64,000 bases of DNA from DATBLE01 sp038248655 (GTDB taxonomy: Bacteria; Actinomycetota; Thermoleophilia; Gaiellales; Gaiellaceae). Shown piece after piece: positions 32,704 to 41,634 of this stretch (position 1 is its first letter; each line of letters begins with the position of its first letter). The stretch covers positions 3,062 through 67,061 of the forward strand of contig JBBRXG010000004.1 of the NCBI GenBank assembly GCA_038248655.1. Reading direction: 5' to 3'. A program made the translations under genes and the position numbers. The notes below the pieces were generated by a model. The model saw only the letters and a program-made list of their open reading frames with translations. It was not told where the DNA came from and did no database searches.

Positions 32704-33909
32704 GTGAGGGTCGCAGCTGAAGCCGCCCGCCGGTTCCTCGTCGCGCGGCACTTCCTCGCGCCTGCGCGGTCGCTCGAGGGAGGTCCGGACGCCGTGCTCG
32801 AGGTGTTGCGGAGGCTCGGGTCGATCCAGTTCGACCCGATCGCGGTCGCCGGCCGAAACCACGACCTGGTGCTGCACGCGCGCGTCGCCGGCTACGAGCC
32901 CGCCTGGTGCGACGAGCTGTACGAGCGCCGTGAGATCTTCGAGGCGACCAACAAGGCGTTGTCGTTCGTCCCGACGGGCGAGTTTCCCTGGTTTCGTCTG
33001 GGCTGGGGCCGCAAGGGGCCCAGCTTCCATGCCGCCGCCCTCGCCGAGAACGCCGCGGTGGCCGAGCGCGTGCTCGAGCGGATCCGGGCGGAGGGGCCGC
33101 TGTCCTCGGCCGACTTCGAGCGGGAGAGCGGCCCGACGAAGGACTGGTTCGGGATGCCGGAGAACGCCGTGCGCGCCGTGCTCGAGGCGTACACGGTCAC
33201 GGGGGCGATCGGCCTCGCACGGCGCGACGGGAACCTCCGGTACTACGACCTCCTCGAACGGCTGCTCCCGGCCGAGCTGCTCGCGCGCGAGGTGCCGGAG
33301 CGAGAACAGGTCCGGCACAAGCTCCTGTCCCGGTACCGCGCCCACGGCCTGCTCGGCCCCGGCGGCGCCGGCGGCACGTTCGCCCGCATCGCCCCGCCGC
33401 CGGAGCGCAACGAGCTGCGCAAGGAGCTGGTCGAGCTCGGCGCGCTCGTGCCCGTCGACGTCGAGGGCGTGCGCGGCAAGCGCCTCGTCCTCGCCGAGGA
33501 GGTCGATCTGCTGCAGGCGCCGCCGCAGCCGACCCCCTCCGTCGCGTTCGTCGCCCCGTTCGACTCGCTGCTCTGGGACTCCGCCCTCCTCGCGAGCCTG
33601 TTCGACTTCGACTACGTGTGGGAGGGCTTCTTCCCGCCGGCAAAGCGCCGGTGGGGCTATTACGTGCTCCCGATCGTCTTCGGCGACCGCTTCGTCGGCC
33701 GGATCGAGCCGCGGATCGACCGGGACGAAGGCTCGGTGCAGGTGCTCGACGTCTGGTGGGAGGACGGCTTCGCGCCGCGTAGCGCCGAGGGGTTTGTCGA
33801 CGCCATGCGTGACGCCCTCCGCGCCTACCTGCGTTTCGCCGGGGCGAGCCGCCTCGAGTGGACATCCAACCTCGGTAGGGAGCGACGCCTGTTCACCGCC
33901 CGCCCGTGA
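32704..33909 (+). CDS. YcaQ/AlkX-like winged-helix DNA glycosylase family protein
   Basis: 401 residues. Three winged-helix units of the HTH_42 family: RRLGSIQFDPIAVAGRNHDL near the N terminus, DFERESGPTKDWFG in the middle, and FVAPFDSLLWD plus WGYYVLPIVFGDRFVGRIE in the C-terminal part. YcaQ of E. coli unhooks DNA interstrand crosslinks; the catalytic QxQ/QxD-type motif corresponds to QFD here. GTG start at 32704. Confidence 0.82.
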   Translation: MRVAAEAARRFLVARHFLAPARSLEGGPDAVLEVLRRLGSIQFDPIAVAGRNHDLVLHARVAGYEPAWCDELYERREIFEATNKALSFVPTGEFPWFRLGWGRKGPSFHAAALAENAAVAERVLERIRAEGPLSSADFERESGPTKDWFGMPENAVRAVLEAYTVTGAIGLARRDGNLRYYDLLERLLPAELLAREVPEREQVRHKLLSRYRAHGLLGPGGAGGTFARIAPPPERNELRKELVELGALVPVDVEGVRGKRLVLAEEVDLLQAPPQPTPSVAFVAPFDSLLWDSALLASLFDFDYVWEGFFPPAKRRWGYYVLPIVFGDRFVGRIEPRIDRDEGSVQVLDVWWEDGFAPRSAEGFVDAMRDALRAYLRFAGASRLEWTSNLGRERRLFTARP

Positions 33910-34086
33910 AGCCGACGATCGCGTCGAGACGAGCGGTCCCGATCGAGCCTTCATCGAGCCAACCGGCAGCAACCGGTGGCAACCCGTCGCGCCGGGTGTC
34001 GCCATCGCGATTCTCGTCCGCAAGCCTGCATACCGGAGCTCCTGCCCGGGCTGACCCTGGTCGTCCGATCTTGCGATGACGGGCTC

Positions 34087-34892
34087 GTGACAGCGTCCGA
34101 GCTCAGCCTGCGGCCCGAGGCAGAGCGATTGCTGAACGGTCGAAGGGCGCTCGTCACCGGGGCCGACTCCGGCATCGGTCAGGGCGTCGCCTTCGAGCTC
34201 GCCGCCCACGGGGCGGCCGTCGCCGTCAACTACCTGGGCGACCCGTCTGTGGCCGAGGGGATGGTCGAGCGGATCGAGCGCGCCGGCGGGCGGGCGATCG
34301 TCGTACAGACGGACGTCTCCTCGGAGGACGATGTCGTCCGGGCGATCGGCGAGGCGCGAAAGGCGTTCGGCGGTCTCGATCTCCTCGTCAACAACGCCGG
34401 GATCGAGAATCCGTTCCTGCTCGTCGACATGCCGCTCGAGTGGTGGCGTCGGGTGATCGACGTCAACCTCACGGGCACGTTCCTCTGCCGCGCGAAGCGG
34501 CGCGGGCGATGCTGGCCGACGGCGTCCGCGGTGCGATCGTCAACATCACGAGCGTGCACGAGGTCATCCCCTGGGAGGGGTTCTCCCACTACTGCGCCTC
34601 GAAGGGCGGCGAGAAGCTGTTCACCGAATCAATCGCGCGCGAGCTCGCCCCGCACGGCATTCGCGTCGTCTCGGTCGCCCCCGGAGCGATCGCAACGCCG
34701 ATCAACGCGGACGTGCTCGCCGATCCAAAGCGCAAGGCCGCGGTGGAGGCCGAGATCCCCTACGGCCGCTGGGGCGAGGTGGCCGACGTCGCCCGGGCGG
34801 TCGCCTGGGTCGCCTCCGACCAGGCCGATTACGTCGTCGGCTCGACGATCTTCGTCGATGGCGGGATGACGCTCTACCCCCGCTTCGCGTAG
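34087..34892 (+). pseudogene. Short-chain dehydrogenase (glucose 1-dehydrogenase-like), frameshifted
   Basis: The first frame has the Rossmann motif ALVTGADSGIGQGVAFELA, the NNAGI motif and VIDVNLTGTFLCR. The second frame, entered around 34485-34492, has REAARAMLADGVRGAIVNIT, the catalytic HYCASKGGEK and a normal C terminus ending FVDGGMTLYPRFA. The junction is a CCGCGCGAA stretch; removing one CG restores a 268-residue enzyme. GTG start at 34087. Confidence 0.75.
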
Positions 34893-35027
34893 GGAGTCGG
34901 CCCCGGGCGGCGCCGACGTGCGCGCGTTCGTCGTCTGCTCCGCGTCGAACAAGCGGCACACCGCGCGACCCGGGCAGAGCGTCGCCTGTGCCCTGCTCTG
35001 GCGGGACCGATCTTCGAGGTCCGTCCC

Positions 35028-35660
35028 TCAGAGCTCGAGGAAGCCAGGCTCGTCGCGGATCGGGTCGAGGTCGGTGTCCTCTTTCGCCAGGTCGCCGAGG
35101 CTGGGTCGGAGCTCGATCGCAGCGCGCAGATGCCCGATCGCCTCCTCCGTCATCCCCCCCTGCGCCTCGCAGCAGGCGAGGTTGTACAGCGGCGCGGCGT
35201 ACTCCGGGTTCGCCTCGACGATCTCACGAGCCTGCTCCACGGCGCCTGCGAAGTCGCCCGCCTCGTACAGGGGGTGCGCGGGCGCCCAGATCTCCCAGCC
35301 GCTCGGCTCGTACGCCTTGCCCCGGGTCGCGTCGACCGCGAGCACCGCCGTGCCTGCCTCCTCCGCGAAGGCGGTCCGGGTGGTCTCCGGCGAGACGAAC
35401 ACGAGCGTCCCGGCGGGAGCGTCCACGGTGTCCTTCCCGAGCTCGAACCGGGCGCGCCCGCGCACGACCACGTAGAGCTCCTCGTTGCCCTCGTCCTCCT
35501 CGTGCTCGGGGAAGATCCGGTCGCCGACCTTCTCCGCCGTCCAGGCGTTGGTGCCGAAGGCGGTGATCCCCAGGTGGTGACGCACCGGCTGCATCCGCGT
35601 CTCCTGGCGGTAGTCGAAGCCGTCGATCTCGTCGAGCCGAGCAACCTTGTAATCGCTCAT
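35028..35660 (-). CDS. Cupin plus TPR protein
   Basis: 210 residues. N-terminal cupin (GDRIFPEHEEDEGNEELYVV, APAGTLVFVSPETTRTAF) followed by two TPR-like helical hairpins (YEAGDFAGAVEQAREIVEAN, AAPLYNLACCEAQGGMTEEA). Function unknown. AAGGAGG lies four bases before the ATG at 35660. Confidence 0.85.
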   Translation of the reverse strand: MSDYKVARLDEIDGFDYRQETRMQPVRHHLGITAFGTNAWTAEKVGDRIFPEHEEDEGNEELYVVVRGRARFELGKDTVDAPAGTLVFVSPETTRTAFAEEAGTAVLAVDATRGKAYEPSGWEIWAPAHPLYEAGDFAGAVEQAREIVEANPEYAAPLYNLACCEAQGGMTEEAIGHLRAAIELRPSLGDLAKEDTDLDPIRDEPGFLEL

Positions 35661-35713
35661 GGAACCTCCTTGGCCGATCATCTGACGCTAACAGGCGCGC
35701 GATGCCCGCACGC

Positions 35714-35746
35714 GCTGAGGTCGCGGGTTCAGTCCCGCAGCTCCCG
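35714..35746 (+). other. Degenerate tRNA 3'-arm-like sequence
   Basis: GAGGTCGCGGGTTCAGTCCC followed by GCAGCTCCC resembles a tRNA T-arm and acceptor, but the T-loop lacks one base and no 5' half is nearby. It sits at the border where GC falls and the polysaccharide locus begins, so it may be the scar of an old tRNA attachment site. Weak. Confidence 0.3.
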
Positions 35747-35793
35747 TCTTCCCTCGTCTCAACCTGCGTGAGGGATAGCGGTTGCCCTGACAG

Positions 35794-37515
35794 TTGCCGA
35801 CGGCACGGAAGGTGGAGCGCCACGCCCTTTCTCGAAGTCTGCGTCGGTTCCGATCGTGGTTTGTCAAGGACGAACGACGCTCAGTAAGCGCCGATCGGAG
35901 CTGGCGCTTCCTCTCCGCACCGTTGCTTTGCGGAGGAGCGGCGCTTTTCCTGGCGTCATCGGCTGTCGGCGAGAGTAGGGCTCTGGGCGCCGGCTCCGCT
36001 TCGGCCGCCTCCGCACCGAACACGATCTCTGCGAGACCATCTCGGGATCGACCGGCCAGGGCTGCTTCCACCCCCTCGGGGATCGGGCCGCTGCTGGTTC
36101 CTGCCCCTCCTTCCAATGTCGGGCCGCAGAGGGGTTCGCCGTCGTGTTCCGGCGTGGTCGTGAACACGGACACTGATCTGACGATGGCGGTCACCGCGCA
36201 CGGGCCCGGTACGACCTTCTGCATCACGCGAGGCACCCATCGCATGTCAACCCAGGTCGTGCCCCGAGCGAACGACAGCTTCATCGGCGAGCCAGGCGCG
36301 ATCCTCAACGGGGCAGTGGACATCTCCGCTCTCTTCGTCCGATCGGGCACGAGCTCCGGTCGTCCGTGGGGGGCCGCCGGGCAGATGGAGCAAGAGACGC
36401 TTCTCAAGGGCACATGCGACTCACCCGCATTCACAGGGTGCAAGTACGCACACGATGTCTACTTCGACAATCGGCCGCTCGCCCGTGTCATGAGCCTCTC
36501 CGAGCTACGGAGCGGACGGTTCTTCTTCGACTACAGCGCGCACGCCATCTTCCTCGCCGACGACCCACGTGGCCACGGGGTGGAGGTGGCGATATCCCCG
36601 GGCGCGTTCCAGGGCTGGCAGACCTCGGGCAGCAGCGTCACTGTCCGCGGCCTGGCGATTCAGAAGTTCGCGAACCAAGCGCAAGCTGGAGCTGTCAACT
36701 GTGGAGTCGGGTGGACCGTGGAAGACAATGACATATCGTTGAACCACGGAACTGGCCTGAAGAACTGCGACGTCGTTCGGCATAACGCGATTCACGACAA
36801 CGGTCAGCTCGGGATCGGCGGGGGGAAGCTCATCGAGTACAACGAACTGGCCAATAACAATACGGCTCGCTTCAGCGGTCGTTGGGAGGCCGGTGGCGCG
36901 AAGTTCGTTCTCACGAACGGTCTCGTCGTCCGGGGAAACTACGTTCACGACAACGATGGCCCTGGTCTCTGGAGCGATATCGACAACATTCACACGACTT
37001 ACGAGGGCAACTACGTCTCGCACAACAGCCTCGAGGGCATCGTGGACGAGATCAGCTACGACTCGCTCATCAAAGACAACGTGGTCGTCAACAACGGGTT
37101 CGGGACGCGATCGGGCTGGCTCGACGGAGCGGGGATCCTCGTCGCTTCCTCACCGAACGCCGATGTGGTGGGCAACCTTGTCGCCAACAACTGGAATGGC
37201 ATCGGAGTCACGCAGACTGCTCGGGGGAGCGGGCTCTACGGCCCTCACGAGGTTCACGATGTTCGCGTCCACGACAACAGAATCTCCATGGGGCGCGGGC
37301 AGACGGGAATGGCGCAAGGGGTCAACGACCCAAGCTACTTCTTCACACGGAACAACAGCTTCTCTCACAACACGTACTACTTGGGTTGCATCGATTATCC
37401 GTTTGCCTGGCGAAGCCCATCGAGTCGCGCACTCGACGGCAAGCTCACAACCGGGCAGTGGGGAAGCGTCGGAAACGACCGAGACGGGCTGATCGTCTCG
37501 ACCTGCGGCGGCTAG
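35794..37515 (+). CDS. Secreted right-handed parallel beta-helix protein
   Basis: About 573 residues. Signal sequence near residues 40-65 (RFLSAPLLCGGAALFLASSA), a Pro/Ser-rich spacer, then beta-helix coils with repeated 'NxxxxN' turns (VEDNDISLNHGTGLKNC, IEYNELANNN, VRGNYVHDNDGPGLW, YEGNYVSHNSLEGIVDE, IKDNVVVNNGFG). Similar proteins are polysaccharide lyases, epimerases or surface adhesins. At the head of the polysaccharide locus it probably acts on the exported polymer. The start is uncertain (TTG 35794 or GTG 35812). Confidence 0.8.
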   Translation: MPTARKVERHALSRSLRRFRSWFVKDERRSVSADRSWRFLSAPLLCGGAALFLASSAVGESRALGAGSASAASAPNTISARPSRDRPARAASTPSGIGPLLVPAPPSNVGPQRGSPSCSGVVVNTDTDLTMAVTAHGPGTTFCITRGTHRMSTQVVPRANDSFIGEPGAILNGAVDISALFVRSGTSSGRPWGAAGQMEQETLLKGTCDSPAFTGCKYAHDVYFDNRPLARVMSLSELRSGRFFFDYSAHAIFLADDPRGHGVEVAISPGAFQGWQTSGSSVTVRGLAIQKFANQAQAGAVNCGVGWTVEDNDISLNHGTGLKNCDVVRHNAIHDNGQLGIGGGKLIEYNELANNNTARFSGRWEAGGAKFVLTNGLVVRGNYVHDNDGPGLWSDIDNIHTTYEGNYVSHNSLEGIVDEISYDSLIKDNVVVNNGFGTRSGWLDGAGILVASSPNADVVGNLVANNWNGIGVTQTARGSGLYGPHEVHDVRVHDNRISMGRGQTGMAQGVNDPSYFFTRNNSFSHNTYYLGCIDYPFAWRSPSSRALDGKLTTGQWGSVGNDRDGLIVSTCGG

Positions 37516-37544
37516 CTGCGGGCTCGTCGTACTCACCGCGGAGT

Positions 37545-37760
37545 ACGCGCTGACCGAGAAAGACAACTAGGTCTCAAACAACGGCTTCGAAGGCATTGTC
37601 GCCGAGATTTACGTCGGATGCGTTGCCCTTTCATTCTCCTGGCGAAGCCAACGACGTCACGAATTCGATGGCAAGCTCACAGGCGCGGAGTGGACGTCCG
37701 AGGTAGCGATCAGGGAGGACGGATCGTGTCGACTTGTCATAGTTCGCGTTCGACGAAATA
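37545..37760 (+). pseudogene. Fragment of a second copy of the beta-helix gene
   Basis: Reads EKDN-stop-VSNNGFEGIVAEIYV then GCVALSFSWRSQRRHEFDGK and LTGAEWTS. These match two separate places of the intact gene (VSHNSLEGIVDE / IKDNVVVNNGFG and LGCIDYPFAWRS...LDGKLTTGQW), joined with an internal deletion. It has a stop codon and no start, so it is a decayed tandem duplicate filling most of the 396-bp gap. Confidence 0.6.
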
Positions 37761-37911
37761 GTCGGTCGGCGCTGATGGCGGAGGTCGCCTGGGCCGCCCC
37801 CCCCCTGGATCATCGCAGCATCAGCGCGCTGACCTGTGGCGGTTGACGCGAGACCCGAACTCGTCAAGGATCCATCGGGGAAGAAGAAGAGGCTCGACGG
37901 GATAGGTCGGT

Positions 37912-40071
37912 GTGATTCGCTTTCGGGCAGATATTGAGGGTCTCCGCGCGGTGGCCGTCCTCCTGGTGATCTTCGACCACTTGGGATTTCGAGGGTTCCA
38001 CGGCGGGTTCATTGGCGTCGACGTGTTCTTCGTCATCTCTGGCTACCTGATTACCAGTCTTCTGGCTGCCGAGTACGCAGAGAAGACTACGGTGAGGCAC
38101 GGCCGCGGGTCAATCTCGATCGTCCGCTTCTACCTCAGGCGTGCGAGAAGGATCTTGCCGGCTGCTATCGCGGTCATCGCAGCAATCGTGGTCGGTTCGC
38201 ATCTGCTGTTGAACTCGCTGCGCGTTCAGCAGGTGCAGCACGATGCTTTGTGGGCGGCACTGTTCGGCTCGAACATCAACTTCATTCGTCAGGTCAGCGA
38301 CTATTTCGCCGCCGACCTTGCCACGAGTTCTCCTTTCAACCACTACTGGTCGCTGGCAGTCGAAGAGCAATTCTACTTTGTTTGGCCTGTTTTGTTTCTC
38401 ATGGTCGCCGGTCGCCACGGCCTAAGGATCTGCGGCAGACGTATCGGCTGGCGCCTCCGGCTCGCGCTAGCACTCGCTGCTATTGGCGTAGGGTCATTTG
38501 CATGGTCGGTTCTAGACACGCACGCCAATCCGGCGAGCGCGTACTTCTCGACGTTCACGCGCGCCTGGGAGCTGGCGCTCGGTGGACTGATCGGAGTTGC
38601 GACGACATCCGCCACGACGATCCGTACTCGCCAAGCAACTGCCGCCTCTTTGGCAGGGGTGGGTTTACTGCTGGCGGGATGCTTCGTAATCGACCCCGAC
38701 AGCGCGTTCCCCGGATATATCGCGCTGCTCCCGACCCTTGGCGCCGCCTTCCTGATCGTGGCGGGCCTCACTAACCCCTCACCGCTGCCGAACCAACTCC
38801 TGAGCGCCGCACCGATGCGCTTCGTGGGGCGCATCTCCTATTCGCTCTACCTATGGCATTGGCCGTTCATCGTGTTTGTTGCAGCGCGGTTTCCGCAGGA
38901 GAGCGGAAGGCCTTCGACACGCGCTGCGATCTTGGCGCTGACGTTCGTCAGCGCAACCGTCAGCTTCTACGTCATCGAGCGTCCGTTCCGCAAGATATCG
39001 ATCAGCTACGGCAACGGCCGTGTCGAGCGATTCCTCGAACGTCACGACCTGCAGCGGCTTGGGTTCGTTGTCGCTGCGCTCGTGTCTGCTGCCGCCCTCG
39101 CCACGCTGTTCGCGCTTGCAAGAAACTACGGGCAGAAAACACAGAATGTCGTCGCGATCAGCTCCTCGGACGTCTCACTGGCGAAGTCGGCTCCGCGGGC
39201 GGCCCCTGCTATCGGACCGACGGTTGCGAAACGCAGAGCTCCAACTCGTGGCGTCCGTGTCGCTGCGTACGCCAAGCTCCTATCGCGATGGCAAGCACAT
39301 GTTCGCCAGGGGCTTGCCGTTGGCGTACTTCCCGCGAACCTGCAGCCCCTACAGAGGCACTTGGCGAACGTCGCAACACCATGCAACAAGTACCGTCTCT
39401 CGATTGTGGAGCACGAACAAGAGTGTAGATGGGGGAACCACAATGCAGTGCAAGTTGCGGCGATCACCGGCGCCTCACACGCGGGAATGTGGCTAGCGAC
39501 ACTGAAAGGCGCTCTCGATCCACAGACATGGGCGCTTTATCCATTCTCTCGCGCGTGGTGTGGATGGTCCGGCGGCTCAGAGAACGTCGCCCCCAAGGAG
39601 GCCCTTCAGAACAGAGATTGCCGTGCACTTCAAGCACAGACACTCGTTGAGCTGAAGAGGCTTCGCGTTGACTTGCTTATCCTCTCCGAGAGCGGCGTGC
39701 GTTCTCAACAGCAGATGCTGGATGCCCTCAGCCGCTTCGCGAGCGTCGCGAAGCAGGTTGTCGTCCTCGGTCATACTCCTGACGTCCTTCCGAATTTCAC
39801 CGTCTGCCTGCGCGGCGACACCGACATCTCTTCCTGCAAAGGTCGACTCTCTGAAAGCGACCTCTCGGCCGTGGCGCTCGAACGCCACGCTGCAGCACTG
39901 TTCAACGATCCGTTCATCGATACGACGCCTTGGTTTTGCGTGGACCTAGCCTGCCCGCCAGTCATTGATCGGACGCCAGCCTTCACGGACGGAAGTCACA
40001 TCAGCGCCGAGCTTGCCCCAAAACTCATCCCCCTTCTCCGGCAGAGCCTTGTGCAGGCGGGCGCTCTCTAG
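37912..40071 (+). CDS. Membrane acyltransferase (OafA type) with SGNH-like C-terminal domain
   Basis: 719 residues. N-terminal acyltransferase-3 domain with about ten helices: FRADIEGLRAVAVLLVIFDH, GGFIGVDVFFVISGYLIT, SLAVEEQFYFVWPV and RISYSLYLWHWP. The periplasmic C-terminal domain (about 480-719) has GASHAGMWLATLKG and a late DGSHISAE typical of SGNH tails. These enzymes O-acetylate cell-surface sugars. GTG start at 37912. Confidence 0.92.
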   Translation: MIRFRADIEGLRAVAVLLVIFDHLGFRGFHGGFIGVDVFFVISGYLITSLLAAEYAEKTTVRHGRGSISIVRFYLRRARRILPAAIAVIAAIVVGSHLLLNSLRVQQVQHDALWAALFGSNINFIRQVSDYFAADLATSSPFNHYWSLAVEEQFYFVWPVLFLMVAGRHGLRICGRRIGWRLRLALALAAIGVGSFAWSVLDTHANPASAYFSTFTRAWELALGGLIGVATTSATTIRTRQATAASLAGVGLLLAGCFVIDPDSAFPGYIALLPTLGAAFLIVAGLTNPSPLPNQLLSAAPMRFVGRISYSLYLWHWPFIVFVAARFPQESGRPSTRAAILALTFVSATVSFYVIERPFRKISISYGNGRVERFLERHDLQRLGFVVAALVSAAALATLFALARNYGQKTQNVVAISSSDVSLAKSAPRAAPAIGPTVAKRRAPTRGVRVAAYAKLLSRWQAHVRQGLAVGVLPANLQPLQRHLANVATPCNKYRLSIVEHEQECRWGNHNAVQVAAITGASHAGMWLATLKGALDPQTWALYPFSRAWCGWSGGSENVAPKEALQNRDCRALQAQTLVELKRLRVDLLILSESGVRSQQQMLDALSRFASVAKQVVVLGHTPDVLPNFTVCLRGDTDISSCKGRLSESDLSAVALERHAAALFNDPFIDTTPWFCVDLACPPVIDRTPAFTDGSHISAELAPKLIPLLRQSLVQAGAL

Positions 40072-40159
40072 GCGCCCGGCGCGCTTCCAGGCAATGTCGG
40101 CGGATTCAGGGAACACCACGCCTGCAATTGACTGATCGGTATCATTCCTTCGGCGCGCC

Positions 40160-41425
40160 ATGAGAGTGCTGCTCGGTGCCCATACGATCGATCCGACCCG
40201 CGGCGGCGAACCGAAAATCGGATGGGGATGGGCAGAGTCTCTCGCTCGTCATCCGGGCGTCGAGCGAATCGAAGTCGTTGCACACCCGATGGCTCGAGAT
40301 GTAATCGAAGGTCGCCTTCGAGATGACGATCTATTGGCAAGCAAGCTTCGCTTTCACTGGGTGCTTCCACCTGATCGAATTGATCCGTGGAAAGGTGAAG
40401 TGCCCGGTAAGAAGGTGTGGCATCGACTCCTAATGCACTACCAACTCTGGCAGCGCGCGGCAGAACAGGCGGCGCGGTCCCTGGTTGACCAGGTCGATGT
40501 CGCGCATCACGTTACGTTCGGGAACATTTTCCTCCGAACGTTCGTGACCGAGCTTCCCCTGCCGTACCTCATTGGTCCGGTTGGGGGCGGCCAGGTTCCA
40601 CCCGTCGCCGACGCGCTCCGTCTCTTTGGAAGATCCGGCGACGTTCACGGGGCACTGGAGGTCATGAGATCAGTTCTCGTCGGCCCCCTGGGAAGGAGAC
40701 CGGCGATGAAGCACAGACTCAGCCCAGCCGCCGCCGTCCTCTGCGCGAACACGCAAACGCTTCGGATTGCTCGCCGCTATCAACCTAGATCCGAGCTGAT
40801 GATCGACGGTGGTATCGACCTCCTTCCACCTGGGTCCCCCAAGCGGCCGAGCGGTCGCCCGATCGTGATCTGGGTAGGGAAGCTCGAGGCGCGCAAGGAT
40901 CCGCTCGCGGCACTTGACGTGGCCGAAGCCTTGCGCAAGTCGCTGCCGAGTGCCCGTCTCCTCATCGCTGGCGACGGCTGGCTAAGGACGTGCGTCGAAC
41001 AGGAGGTCCGCAAACGCTCGCTAACGGACACGGTCGAGCTGCCAGGAAGAGTCCCTCACGACCAGATGGAGGAGCTCTATGGCTCCGCTTCGCTGTTCCT
41101 GTTCACAAGCTTGCGCGACACATTCGGCGTCCAGAATCTGGAGGCTCTCACCCATGGACTGCCGATCGTGTTTCGCGATTCCGCCGGCGTTGCTGTCGGC
41201 GACTTTGTGGGGTCGGCCGGGGTCGGGGTGCGCGGCGGTGTCGGTTGGCCAGCAGATGCGGCTAGGGTCATTGGGCGGATCCTTCAAGATCGCGCCGAGT
41301 GGGAGGCGCGAAGCAACGCAGCCCTCGCGGTTGCCAAGGGGTTCACGTGGGCCGCGAAAGCTGACCGTGCTGTGGAGCTCTACAGTCAGGCGATCCACGC
41401 CCGGACCCAGCCGACCCGCGGTTAG
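40160..41425 (+). CDS. Glycosyltransferase family 4
   Basis: 421 residues with GT-B fold. N-terminal acceptor domain MRVLLGAHTIDPTRGGEPK. C-terminal nucleotide-sugar domain VIWVGKLEARKDPLAALDV, LPGRVPHDQMEELYGSASLF, and the E-x7-E region in FGVQNLEALTHGLPIVF. Adds a sugar to the lipid-linked repeat unit in the cytoplasm; donor and linkage unknown. Confidence 0.88.
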   Translation: MRVLLGAHTIDPTRGGEPKIGWGWAESLARHPGVERIEVVAHPMARDVIEGRLRDDDLLASKLRFHWVLPPDRIDPWKGEVPGKKVWHRLLMHYQLWQRAAEQAARSLVDQVDVAHHVTFGNIFLRTFVTELPLPYLIGPVGGGQVPPVADALRLFGRSGDVHGALEVMRSVLVGPLGRRPAMKHRLSPAAAVLCANTQTLRIARRYQPRSELMIDGGIDLLPPGSPKRPSGRPIVIWVGKLEARKDPLAALDVAEALRKSLPSARLLIAGDGWLRTCVEQEVRKRSLTDTVELPGRVPHDQMEELYGSASLFLFTSLRDTFGVQNLEALTHGLPIVFRDSAGVAVGDFVGSAGVGVRGGVGWPADAARVIGRILQDRAEWEARSNAALAVAKGFTWAAKADRAVELYSQAIHARTQPTRG

Positions 41426-41634
41426 AGCAGGTGAAGAATCAGAGTGCTTATCTCTCGCGGTCGCCGACCTGTCAGAGACGCCAGGGCGAGTACAGTGGCT
41501 GGGGTGCACGAGAGTTGCTAAGTCAAGCTTGCAACGGTTCACGCTGTGACTGAGCGGCGACGAGGTCTAGTCGTTGGCCTGGAAGTGCCGCCTTGGCAGC
41601 CGTTTTTCGCCGGCAATCCGATACTCGCCTGACC

